Source: Mycolicibacterium iranicum (GTDB taxonomy: Bacteria > Actinomycetota > Actinomycetes > Mycobacteriales > Mycobacteriaceae). Taken from it: a stretch of DNA of 64,000 nt. The notes below the pieces were generated by a model. That model searched no databases and had not been told where the DNA came from. It saw only the letters and a list, made by a program, of their open reading frames with translations. Positions 26,053 through 33,183 of the stretch are shown one piece after another. The stretch is from contig NZ_LQPC01000076.1 in NCBI RefSeq assembly GCF_002101705.1, positions 79,189 through 143,188 on the forward strand. Direction: 5' to 3'. The stretch's first letter is position 1. Every line of letters starts with the position of its first letter. The position numbers were made by a program, and so were the translations under genes.

Positions 26053-26502
26053 CTTGGCGACGTGCCCGGTCGCGCGGATGTTGTACTGGGCTACTTCGAT
26101 CTTGCCCTTCTCGTCGACGACGAACGTCGAGCGGATGACGCCCTGCACGGTCTTGCCGTACATCGTCTTCTCTCCGTAGGCGCCCCATGCTTCGAGCACC
26201 TTGCGATCGGGATCGGACAGCAGCGGGAATGTCAGCTTCTCGGCGTCGCGGAACTTGGCGAGTTTCTCGGGTTTGTCGGGGGAGATCCCGACGACGTCGA
26301 GACCGGCGTCGTTCAGCTCGGCAAGGTTGTCACGAAAATCGCAGGCTTCCTTGGTGCAGCCGGGTGTGGACGCAGCCGGGTAGAAGTACACGATGACCTT
26401 GCGGCCCTTGTAGTCGGAGAGTTTGACGGCGTTGCCGTCGGCGTCGGCGAGGCTGAACGCGGGTGCTTTGTCTCCGACCTCGAGACGGGGGGTTTGCGAC
26501 AT
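26029..26502 (-). CDS. bcp: Peroxiredoxin of the Bcp/PrxQ type
   Basis: A 157-residue thioredoxin-fold thiol peroxidase reducing H2O2 and alkyl hydroperoxides with thioredoxin-type donors. The peroxidatic Cys49 is in ASTPGCTKEAC, and Cys54 five residues later is the resolving cysteine of atypical 2-Cys PrxQ proteins. ATG start with GGAGGAA 8 nt upstream. Matches Rv2521 in position. The convergent overlap with the M20 gene leaves no room for a separate terminator. Confidence 0.95.
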   Translation of the reverse strand: MSQTPRLEVGDKAPAFSLADADGNAVKLSDYKGRKVIVYFYPAASTPGCTKEACDFRDNLAELNDAGLDVVGISPDKPEKLAKFRDAEKLTFPLLSDPDRKVLEAWGAYGEKTMYGKTVQGVIRSTFVVDEKGKIEVAQYNIRATGHVAKLRRDLSV

Positions 26503-26667
26503 GGGTGGATGTTCCTCCGGGCAGTCCCTGCAGATGCGGATCGTTGCTTCGACCGGGGCGCTCAGGGGCGCTCCGGCTCATCTAGGGTAGTGCGACGAGA
26601 ACTGTTGGTTGGGGCCCGTTGGTGGGGCGTTGCCGGCGCGCAGCGCGCTGGAGGCATGGAGGTAGAT

Positions 26668-26895
26668 GTGGCGGACCGGGATCCCGACACCATCAAGGCT
26701 GAAATCGATGTGGCACGCGAACAGCTCGCGCTGACGGTCGACTCGCTGGCCGAGCGGGCGAATCCTCGTCGTGTTGCCGACGACATCAAGGCGGGTGTTC
26801 TCAGGTTTGTGACGAGGCCGCCTGTGGCGATTTCATTGGCCGGTTTGAGCGCGGTCGTGATCGTGGTCGTCATCCGTCGCGCGCGCAGGCCCTGA
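26668..26895 (+). CDS. DUF3618 small membrane protein
   Basis: A 75-residue protein with the DUF3618 start DRDPDTIKAEIDVAREQLAL, a RANPRRVADDIKAG segment, and one C-terminal transmembrane helix (about 53-69) ended by RRARRP. GTG chosen because GGAGG stands 5 nt before it; an ATG 12 nt upstream has the same motif only 1 nt away. Equivalent to Rv2520c in location. The N-terminal amphipathic helix suggests peripheral packing on the membrane; function unknown. Confidence 0.78.
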   Translation: MADRDPDTIKAEIDVAREQLALTVDSLAERANPRRVADDIKAGVLRFVTRPPVAISLAGLSAVVIVVVIRRARRP

Positions 26896-27445
26896 AGAAC
26901 CTCAGCGACGGCGGCCGGACCGGAACCAGTCGGCAATCGAGAAGCCGGGCGGATTAGCTACGCGGCCGAGGCGACTGCAGTTGCGGATTGCCAGCGGCTG
27001 CGCAGCGGTAACGCCACGAGCGGACTCCTCGCCATCGGCTTCGGTGACAACCGAATCGACGGGGCTTGACATCAGCAAATTCCTCGATTTCCACTCCGTG
27101 GCCTAGGGCGGGGTTCGCTCCAGACGCTTCAGCTAACTGCACCATAACATCACGAGTCGCCTTTGCCCAGCGCAATGGGCGTCCAATTAGCGAAGGCGCT
27201 GGAAGCCGTTACTGCGTGCGTGGTAACGATGGAATAGACCATGGTTACCCGCATGTGACATCTAGCATATAATGCGATCTCTGCGTGCGAAAACGCAGCG
27301 AATTTTCACAATCGTAAAATATGCTGCGCCGCGACGTTGCCAGTAGCTGCTGGCGGGATTGCCGCCCGGGGCCTGGAGGTGGCGGCCGGAGGTGTCCTCT
27401 ACGCTGACGCTGACCCACGACGAGCGAATGCGAAGGAGACCCCGG
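26896..27445. other. 550-bp gap without a supported gene
   Basis: Between the DUF3618 gene and the next hypothetical gene. The part 27070-27330 is more AT-rich than its surroundings and contains TATAAT at 27268-27273, but without a matching -35. Short frames on both strands here lack ribosome-binding sites or recognisable protein features. In M. tuberculosis this interval holds a PE gene; I see no PE-type frame here. Confidence 0.45.
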
Positions 27446-27823
27446 ATGGCGTGGTTTCTCGCCCTGCAAGGCCCGGCCCAGCCAAGCCACCAGGCTTCGG
27501 TGTACGAGCTGCAAGAGGGGACCGACGTCGACAAGCTCGCCGCGGAACTCGCCAGTGCCGTGACGCTGGACCGTGTGGTGGCTATCCCTGCGATGTTGCC
27601 GCAGAACACCAGGAAGCGTCAGAAGGTCACCCTTTATGTGCGCCCTGCGGCATGGGGGATGTGGACGTTCTACGAGCTGTCCGAGGAAGACAAGCGGCAG
27701 CTGATCAAAGAGAATCCGCTGGTTCAGGCGATGCAACAGCATCAGCGCGAACACGCTGCTCAGGGCGGGGCGCCCATGAACCCGCTGCTGGGTCAGCCCG
27801 GCGCCGGTGGCCCGCGCCGCTGA
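27446..27823 (+). CDS. Conserved hypothetical protein
   Basis: A 125-residue cytoplasmic protein, not recognised. It begins MAWFLALQG with AAGGAG 8 nt upstream, has a mixed alpha/beta middle (TLYVRPAAWGMWTFYELSEE) and a Gln/Gly/Pro-rich tail. No signal peptide, transmembrane segment or catalytic motif is visible. It stands alone between the gap on its left and the tRNA-Lys gene on the opposite strand. Confidence 0.65.
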   Translation: MAWFLALQGPAQPSHQASVYELQEGTDVDKLAAELASAVTLDRVVAIPAMLPQNTRKRQKVTLYVRPAAWGMWTFYELSEEDKRQLIKENPLVQAMQQHQREHAAQGGAPMNPLLGQPGAGGPRR

Positions 27824-27986
27824 CGCGGCAGCACTCAAACGGGCGGTGCACTTCTCGGCTGGATGGCCGGGAGATCCCACCGCTCGTTTGTGCGTGATCG
27901 GTTACTGGCGCCCTGGTAGGTCGAACCCGCGGCAGTTCTCCCGATAGGCGGATGCCCAGCTCGTGCGGCACAACCCCCGAAACGAC

Positions 27987-28010
27987 AAAATCCCCGCCTG
28001 AGCGGGAATT
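27987..28010 (-). terminator. Intrinsic terminator of tRNA-Lys
   Basis: On the minus strand TCCCGC-TCAG-GCGGGGA forms a short GC stem followed by ATTTTG, 6 nt beyond the encoded CCA of tRNA-Lys. Stem plus T-run supports a rho-independent terminator. Confidence 0.65.
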
Positions 28011-28015
28011 TCGTG

Positions 28016-28091
<76 letters not shown>

Positions 28092-28249
28092 GCGTGTGAG
28101 ACAATAACAGGCCCGCGGCGCAGGATGAAATCGCGATAAGCCGTGGCCGATGCCGACGCTGTCGTCGCGTGCACATACCAGAATTGACCGTAGAATTGTC
28201 GCCGACGAACTGTGGGCGAAGAGCCCTGTATGCGAGGTGGAGCCGAATT

Positions 28250-29470
28250 ATGTGGCAGGTCAACTCAGTGGCCCGGGCGCGCCGGAAGCGGTCCTGGTTG
28301 GTGGTTGCTGCGCTTGTGCCCGCGATGGTGCTGGGACTGTCGGCTTGCGGTGGGAACGCCGAACCGCCCAAGCCGCAGGTGATCACGGATAAGGGCACCC
28401 CCTTCGGCGATCTCCTCATTCCCAAGCTGACCGCCTCCGTCCAAGACGGGGCCGTTGGGGTCAGCGCCGGATCGCCCGTCACCGTCAGCGCCGAGGACGG
28501 CGTGCTCGGGTCGGTGACCATGGTCAACGAGGACGGCGAAACCGTCGCCGGCGAGCTGTCCGAGGACGGGCTGACGTGGGCGACCGCGGAACCGCTCGGC
28601 TACAACAAGCGATACACGTTGACCGCGCAGTCGCTCGGGCTCGGCGGCGTGACCAGCCGTCAGATGACGTTCGAGACGCACTCGCCCGAAAACCTCACGA
28701 TGCCTTACGTTCTGCCCAATGACGGTGAGGTCGTCGGTGTCGGGCAGCCGGTCGCGATCCAGTTCGACGAGAACATCCCGAACCGGCTGGCGGCTCAGCG
28801 CGCGATCACCGTGAAGACGAACCCGCCCGTCGAGGGTGCCTTCTATTGGCTCAACAACCGCGAAGTCCGTTGGCGCCCAGCCGAATACTGGAAGCCAGGC
28901 ACAACGGTCGAGGTTCAGGTCAACACCTATGGTGTCGACCTCGGTGACGGCCTGTTCGGTCAGGACAACGTTGAGACAAGTTTCACCATCGGCGACCAGA
29001 TGATCACCACCGTGGACGACACCACCAAGACGCTCACGGTGCGCCGCAACGGTGAAGTCATCAAAACCATGCCGGTGTCGATGGGCAAGAACAGCACGCC
29101 GACCAACAACGGGGTGTACATCGTTGGTGACCGCCGATCGCACATGGTGATGGATTCTTCGACATATGGCGTCCCGACCAACTCGCCCAATGGTTATCGC
29201 ACCGAGGTCGATTGGGCCACCCAGATCTCCTACAGCGGCATTTACGTGCACGCGGCCCCGTGGTCGGTGGGCAGCCAGGGTGAGAGCAACGTCAGCCACG
29301 GCTGCATCAACGTAAGCACCAGCAATGGGCGGTGGTTCTACGACAACTCCAAGCGTGGAGACATCGTGGAAATCATCAACACCGTCGGCTCGCCGTTGTC
29401 GGGCACCGACGGTCTCGGCGACTGGAACATCCCGTGGGAGCAGTGGAAGGCCGGCAACGCCAACGTCTGA
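28250..29470 (+). CDS. ldtB: L,D-transpeptidase lipoprotein, LdtMt2 type
   Basis: A 406-residue periplasmic enzyme forming 3-3 cross-links in peptidoglycan, the main carbapenem target among mycobacterial Ldts. Signal peptide with basic start ARARRKRS, hydrophobic core and lipobox LSAC with lipidated Cys33; two immunoglobulin-like domains (about 50-250); then the YkuD catalytic domain with SHGCINVS, nucleophile Cys352, and a C-terminal subdomain ending WEQWKAGNANV. Length is close to Rv2518c. ATG with GAGGTGGAG upstream. No neighbouring peptidoglycan genes; the tRNA-Lys gene is divergent. Confidence 0.95.
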   Translation: MWQVNSVARARRKRSWLVVAALVPAMVLGLSACGGNAEPPKPQVITDKGTPFGDLLIPKLTASVQDGAVGVSAGSPVTVSAEDGVLGSVTMVNEDGETVAGELSEDGLTWATAEPLGYNKRYTLTAQSLGLGGVTSRQMTFETHSPENLTMPYVLPNDGEVVGVGQPVAIQFDENIPNRLAAQRAITVKTNPPVEGAFYWLNNREVRWRPAEYWKPGTTVEVQVNTYGVDLGDGLFGQDNVETSFTIGDQMITTVDDTTKTLTVRRNGEVIKTMPVSMGKNSTPTNNGVYIVGDRRSHMVMDSSTYGVPTNSPNGYRTEVDWATQISYSGIYVHAAPWSVGSQGESNVSHGCINVSTSNGRWFYDNSKRGDIVEIINTVGSPLSGTDGLGDWNIPWEQWKAGNANV

Positions 29471-29846
29471 CGCGCCGCTGATCGACGCGGAGCAGTTCGC
29501 CCACGAGTGGGTTCGGGCCTGGAACGACCACGACGTCGAAGCTGTTCTCGCGCACTTCGACGACGCTGTCCTGTTCACCTCGCCCGTCGCGCTGAAGTTG
29601 TTGCCATCCACCGGCGGCGTGGTGCAGGGGAAAGATGCCCTGCGTGAGTATTGGACGAGGGCGCTGGCGGGCGTCCCAGACCTCACCTTCGCCGTCGAGG
29701 GTGTGTTCGGCGGCATCGACACCGTCGTGATCGCCTATCGGAACCAGAACGGCGGTGTGGTGAGCGAGGTGCTCCGATTCAACGACGAGGGCCTTGTCAT
29801 CGAGGGCCACGCAACGCATCTGATACGAGAAACGCCGCCTACCTGA
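29325..29846 (+). CDS. SnoaL/NTF2-like protein overlapping the ldtB 3' end
   Basis: The recognisable domain (about 120 residues: EQFAHEWVRAWNDHDVEAVL, then GKDALREYWTRAL and TVVIAYRNQNGG) is a SnoaL-type cone-shaped fold found in polyketide cyclases and small hydrolases. The start is uncertain. No ATG, GTG or TTG lies in frame between the ldtB stop and the domain, so translation must begin inside ldtB, at the ATG 29325 or GTG 29355, giving a low-complexity leader of 40-50 residues. A rare start codon near 29476 is the alternative. The stop codon lies within the tRNA-His terminator stem. Function unknown. Confidence 0.65.
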   Translation: MGGGSTTTPSVETSWKSSTPSARRCRAPTVSATGTSRGSSGRPATPTSDAPLIDAEQFAHEWVRAWNDHDVEAVLAHFDDAVLFTSPVALKLLPSTGGVVQGKDALREYWTRALAGVPDLTFAVEGVFGGIDTVVIAYRNQNGGVVSEVLRFNDEGLVIEGHATHLIRETPPT

Positions 29847-29859
29847 GTAGACGGCGTCC
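29830..29859 (-). terminator. Terminator of tRNA-His, overlapping the SnoaL-like stop codon
   Basis: An 11-bp stem with one mismatch (ACGCCG..CTAC against GTAG..CGGCGT on the minus strand), a TCAG-type 4-nt loop, and TTTCTC after it. Nearly symmetric, so it may also stop the rightward SnoaL-like transcript. Confidence 0.65.
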
Positions 29860-29868
29860 CCGTACCGG

Positions 29869-29942
29869 GGTGGCTGACGGGACTCGAACCCGCGACAGCC
29901 AGGATCACAACCTGGTGCTCTACCAACTGAACTACAGCCACC
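29869..29942 (-). tRNA. tRNA-His (GTG) with encoded G-1
   Basis: Reverse complement gives acceptor GTGGCTG/CAGCCAC preceded by an extra G (the G-1 of tRNA-His) opposite discriminator C73, D-arm AGTTCAGTTGGTAGAGC, anticodon loop TTGTGAT with anticodon GTG, and T-arm GGGTTCGAGTCCC. CCA is not fully encoded (CCG follows). A TAGTAT -10-like box at 29969-29974 (minus strand) overlaps the orn stop codon. Confidence 0.97.
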
Positions 29943-29945
29943 ATC

Positions 29946-29962
29946 GCCGCTCGAAAAGCGGC
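29946..29962 (-). terminator. Small hairpin after orn
   Basis: GCCGCT-TTTCG-AGCGGC on the minus strand, 10 nt beyond the orn stop and just before tRNA-His. It may end the orn transcript, but no T-run follows, and orn may instead read into the tRNA. Confidence 0.35.
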
Positions 29963-29971
29963 TTGGTCATA

Positions 29972-30607
29972 CTAGCCGGTCGAGTCCCTTGGAGCCGAAT
30001 CGTCAGGCGCTGACGGTCCCAGTTCCGCCGCGACCGCGGCGATGTCGCTGGTCGACGGGCCCGGGGGCGTCACGAACGCCGTCTGCCGGTAATACCGCAG
30101 CTCGCGGATCGACTCGTGGATGTCGGCGAGTGCGCGATGGGCGAGGCCCTTGTCCGGCTGGCCGAAGTAGATCCGGGGGTACCAGCGGCGGCACAGCTCC
30201 TTGATCGAGCTGACGTCGATCATCCGGTAGTGCAGGTAGTCGTCGAGTTTGGGCATGTCCCGTGCGATGAAGCCGCGGTCGGTGGCAATCGAGTTGCCTG
30301 CCAGCGGTGCCGTCTTGGCCGTCTTGACGTGTTCCCGGATGTAGGTCAGCACCATGTCTTCGGCGGTGGCCAGGTCGAAGGTCGACGCACGCACCTCCTC
30401 GATGAGGCCGGACTTGGTGTGCATCTGCGCGACGACGTCGATCATCGAGTCCAACGCGTCATCGTCGGCGTGGATCACCACGTCGAGGCCGTCCCCCAGG
30501 ATGTTCAGCTCGGAGTCGGTCACCAATACTGCGATCTCGATCAGGCGGTCGGACTTGAGGTCCAGGCCCGTCATCTCACAGTCGATCCACACCAGTTCAT
30601 CGCGCAC
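29972..30607 (-). CDS. orn: Oligoribonuclease
   Basis: A 211-residue DEDDh 3'-5' exonuclease degrading 2-5-nt RNAs and pGpG. The first acidic pair is Asp9 and Glu11 in WIDCEMTGLD; NSIATDRGFIARDMP, RMIDVSSIKEL and HRALADIHESI carry the remaining Asp/His residues. GTG at 30607 gives the M-x-D-E-L-V-W-I-D start of the M. tuberculosis enzyme. A TACTGT -10-like box ends 8 nt before it, so it may be leaderless. Divergent from the HerA-like gene. Confidence 0.94.
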   Translation of the reverse strand: MRDELVWIDCEMTGLDLKSDRLIEIAVLVTDSELNILGDGLDVVIHADDDALDSMIDVVAQMHTKSGLIEEVRASTFDLATAEDMVLTYIREHVKTAKTAPLAGNSIATDRGFIARDMPKLDDYLHYRMIDVSSIKELCRRWYPRIYFGQPDKGLAHRALADIHESIRELRYYRQTAFVTPPGPSTSDIAAVAAELGPSAPDDSAPRDSTG

Positions 30608-30620
30608 AGCGCTCAACAGT

Positions 30621-30644
30621 AAGCCCCGCAGTGACCCGGGGCTT
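30621..30644. repeat. Inverted repeat AAGCCCCG-N8-CGGGGCTT between orn and the HerA-like gene
   Basis: Perfect 8-bp arms in the 93-bp divergent intergenic region, abutting TTGACA at 30643-30648. It could be an operator acting on both genes or a hairpin in a longer leader. No regulator is indicated by context. Confidence 0.45.
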
Positions 30645-30687
30645 GACACGGGCTGCCCACACCCACCGAATCGCGGCGTTGCCCAGA

Positions 30688-30693
30688 TAGGGT
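30688..30693 (+). promoter_or_regulatory. -10 box TAGGGT for the leaderless HerA-like gene
   Basis: TAGGGT ends 7 nt before ATG 30701; no Shine-Dalgarno sequence is present. Confidence 0.5.
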
Positions 30694-30700
30694 TCGTCGC

Positions 30701-32275
30701 ATGACTACGGAGCCCACGAGCACTCCGGCGCAGCAGATCGCCTCGGGTTACGCCGTCGAAGGTACAGCGCTGGAGCTCGGGGCGGTCGTCGTCGACGGCG
30801 TGTGCAACCCCGCGGCGCGGGTACGAATCCCGCTTGCCATGCTCAACCGGCACGGATTGGTCGCAGGTGCCACCGGAACGGGTAAGACGAAGTCGCTGCA
30901 GGTGCTCGCCGAGCAGCTGTCGTCGTTCGGAGTGCCGGTGGTGATGGCCGACGTGAAGGGTGACCTGTCCGGACTATCGCGACCCGGGGAGCCCGGCGAG
31001 AAAGTCGCCCAGCGCGCCGCCGACACCGGCGACGACTGGACGCCGACCTCCTATCCCGTCGAGTTCCTGTCGCTGGGCACGTCGGGAACCGGGGTGCCGG
31101 TCCGCGCGACGATCACCAGCTTCGGGCCAATTCTGCTGTCGAAGGTGCTGGGACTCAACCAGACTCAAGAGTCAACGCTCGGCCTGATCTTCCACTGGGC
31201 CGACCAGCAGGGGCTGGCGCTGCTCGATCTGAAGGATCTGCGTTCCGTCATCCAGTACCTGACCAGTGACGAGGGGAAGCCGCAACTCAAGGCAATCGGC
31301 GCGGTCTCCACGACAACGGCAGGGGTGATTCTGCGCGCCCTGGTCAACCTCGAAGCCGAGGGCGGCGACACGTTCTTCGGTGAGCCCGAAATCGAACCCG
31401 GCGATCTGCTGCGCGTCGACCCCTCAGGCCGGGGCATCATCACCCTTGTCGAACTCGGCAGCCAGGCCACGCGCCCCGTGCTGTTCTCGACGTTCCTGAT
31501 GTGGGTGCTTGCCGACCTGTTCACCACCTTGCCTGAGGTCGGCGACATCGAGAAGCCCAAGCTGGTGTTCGTCTTCGACGAGGCCCACCTGCTCTTCGCC
31601 GACGCATCCAAGGCGTTCCTGGAGCAGGTCGAACAGACGGTCAAACTGATCCGCTCCAAAGGTGTTGGGGTCCTGTTCTGCACTCAGATGCCGACCGACA
31701 TTCCCAAAGAGGTGCTCAGCCAGTTGGGTGCCCGCATCCAGCACGCGTTGCGCGCGTTCACGCCCGACGATCAGAAGTCGCTCGCGAAGACCGTGCGTAC
31801 CTACCCGAAAAGCGATGTCTACGATCTGGAGTCGGCACTGACGTCGCTCGGCATTGGCGAAGCGATCGTCACCGTGCTCTCCGACCGCGGCGCGCCCACG
31901 CCGGTGGCGTGGACCAGGATTCGCGCCCCGCGCTCACTGATGGACACCATCGGACCCGACGCGATCGCCGCCGCGGCCAAAGCCAGTCCGCTGCAGGCGG
32001 AGTACGGTCAGACGATCGATCGGGACTCGGCCTACGAACGGCTTGCCGCGAGTTTGGCGCCGCCTCCTGCGCCGGCGCCGCCGCCCGTGTACGTACCGCC
32101 GCCGGTCGAGGTCCCACCGATGCCCGCGCCCGCGCAGCGGGAAGAGCCGGGCTTCCTCGACCAGATGATGGCGAACCCGGCATTCAAGAGCGCGATGCGG
32201 TCAGCCGGCACCGTCATCGGACGTGAGATCACCCGCAGCATCTTCGGCACGGGCCGGCGCAGGCGCAGACGCTGA
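30701..32275 (+). CDS. HerA/DUF853-type P-loop ATPase
   Basis: A 524-residue RecA-fold ATPase with Walker A GATGTGKT at residues 56-63, Walker B KLVFVFDEAHLLF at about 288-300, sensor segment LFCTQMPTDIP, and a Pro-rich linker before a C-terminal tail ending in a basic TGRRRRRR run. Counterpart of Rv2510c. DUF853 proteins are related to HerA/FtsK DNA pumps; the basic tail suggests nucleic-acid binding, but no nuclease partner (NurA) is adjacent. It is divergent from orn, an arrangement kept in M. tuberculosis. Biological role unknown. Confidence 0.85.
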   Translation: MTTEPTSTPAQQIASGYAVEGTALELGAVVVDGVCNPAARVRIPLAMLNRHGLVAGATGTGKTKSLQVLAEQLSSFGVPVVMADVKGDLSGLSRPGEPGEKVAQRAADTGDDWTPTSYPVEFLSLGTSGTGVPVRATITSFGPILLSKVLGLNQTQESTLGLIFHWADQQGLALLDLKDLRSVIQYLTSDEGKPQLKAIGAVSTTTAGVILRALVNLEAEGGDTFFGEPEIEPGDLLRVDPSGRGIITLVELGSQATRPVLFSTFLMWVLADLFTTLPEVGDIEKPKLVFVFDEAHLLFADASKAFLEQVEQTVKLIRSKGVGVLFCTQMPTDIPKEVLSQLGARIQHALRAFTPDDQKSLAKTVRTYPKSDVYDLESALTSLGIGEAIVTVLSDRGAPTPVAWTRIRAPRSLMDTIGPDAIAAAAKASPLQAEYGQTIDRDSAYERLAASLAPPPAPAPPPVYVPPPVEVPPMPAPAQREEPGFLDQMMANPAFKSAMRSAGTVIGREITRSIFGTGRRRRRR

Positions 32276-32293
32276 CGCTGGCGCGCTGTAATT

Positions 32294-32335
32294 GCATTCC
32301 GGCAGGCCTGCTTTCGACTTTCGCTGCCGGAATGC
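32294..32335. terminator. Bidirectional hairpin between convergent HerA-like and SDR genes
   Basis: GCATTCCGGCA (32294-32304) and TGCCGGAATGC (32325-32335) are perfect 11-bp inverted arms around a 20-nt loop; a third CATTCCGGC copy follows at once. No U-tract. Its position between two 3' ends supports termination in both directions. Confidence 0.6.
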
Positions 32336-32351
32336 CATTCCGGCGGGGAGG

Positions 32352-33158
32352 CTAGTCGCCGCCGAGCTTCTTGTAGACCGCACCGACGATGGGGGCCACG
32401 ATCGAGCGGGGCGCGTAGCCGCTGGCCGCCGACATCGCTTTCGACGTGACGCCGGGCACGACCCGCATCTTGTTGCGCTCCAACCCATCCAGCGAGACCT
32501 TCGCCGTGTACTCGGTGTCGATCCACAGGAAGTCGGGGATCAGCCTTTCCACGAGTGACTGTTCGTCGGGGTCGGGCAGGTCGGTGCGCACCGGCCCTGG
32601 CGCCAGCACCGTGACGTGCACGCCCGCCGATTTGACCTCCCCGCGCAAGGATTCGCTGAACGTGTTGGCGAACGCCTTGGTGGCGGCATAGGTGGCGTTG
32701 TTGGGGATGGGGGAGTTACCTGCCGCGGACCCCGAGATGAGGATGCCGCCCGCCCGGCGTTGCACCATGCCGGGTAGCACCGCCAGAACCAGGTCGTGCA
32801 CGCCGAGGACGTTGAGCTGCACCTGTTTCCGTTCACCTTCCGGATCGAGGCTGGCAACGGGTCCGAACGTGGCGGTGCCCGCGTTTGCGCACAGTATCGA
32901 GATGTCGCGCGTCGCCAGCTCCTCACAGAAGATGTCGCGCGCCGCAGGATCGGCGAGGTCGACGGCGCGCACCTCGACGGTCACGCCGTACTCCGCGCGC
33001 AGCCGCTCGGCCAGCGCGTTGAGCACCTCCTCACGGCGCGCTGTGATGATCAGGTGGTGGCCGCGGCGGGCGAGCTCGACGGCCAGCGCCTCGCCGATGT
33101 TCTGTGATGCGCCGGTGACGACGGCTCGGGCGTCCGCGCGGGGAGCGGGTACTGGCAT
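32352..33158 (-). CDS. Short-chain dehydrogenase/reductase (Rv2509 type)
   Basis: A 268-residue classical SDR with VVTGASQNIGEAL (NADP-type glycine motif), CANAGTATFG, catalytic Ser in ISGSAAGN and YAATKAF carrying the Tyr and Lys. It closely resembles Rv2509 as I recall it, including the C-terminal NKMRVVPGVTSKAMS and IVGAVYKKLGGD. Substrate not established here. The ATG at 33158 follows a TATAGT -10 box by 7 nt (leaderless). It shares a 25-bp divergent promoter with the MFS gene. Confidence 0.9.
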   Translation of the reverse strand: MPVPAPRADARAVVTGASQNIGEALAVELARRGHHLIITARREEVLNALAERLRAEYGVTVEVRAVDLADPAARDIFCEELATRDISILCANAGTATFGPVASLDPEGERKQVQLNVLGVHDLVLAVLPGMVQRRAGGILISGSAAGNSPIPNNATYAATKAFANTFSESLRGEVKSAGVHVTVLAPGPVRTDLPDPDEQSLVERLIPDFLWIDTEYTAKVSLDGLERNKMRVVPGVTSKAMSAASGYAPRSIVAPIVGAVYKKLGGD

Positions 33159-33165
33159 GGGCCGG

Positions 33166-33175
33166 ACTATATCGT
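33166..33175. promoter_or_regulatory. Back-to-back -10 boxes serving two divergent leaderless genes
   Basis: ACTATA (33166-33171) read on the minus strand is TATAGT, 7 nt before the SDR ATG; the overlapping TATCGT (33170-33175) on the plus strand is 8 nt before the MFS ATG. The whole intergenic region is 25 bp, so the two promoters should exclude each other and each -35 lies in the other gene. Confidence 0.5.
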
Positions 33176-33183
33176 GGGCGTCC

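Noticed and set aside
26954..27175. 73-residue minus-strand frame in the gap after the DUF3618 gene
   Set aside because: No ribosome-binding site, no recognisable motif and biased Arg/Ser composition.
28265..29722. 485-residue minus-strand frame
   Set aside because: Antisense to ldtB, whose signal peptide and catalytic motif are certain.
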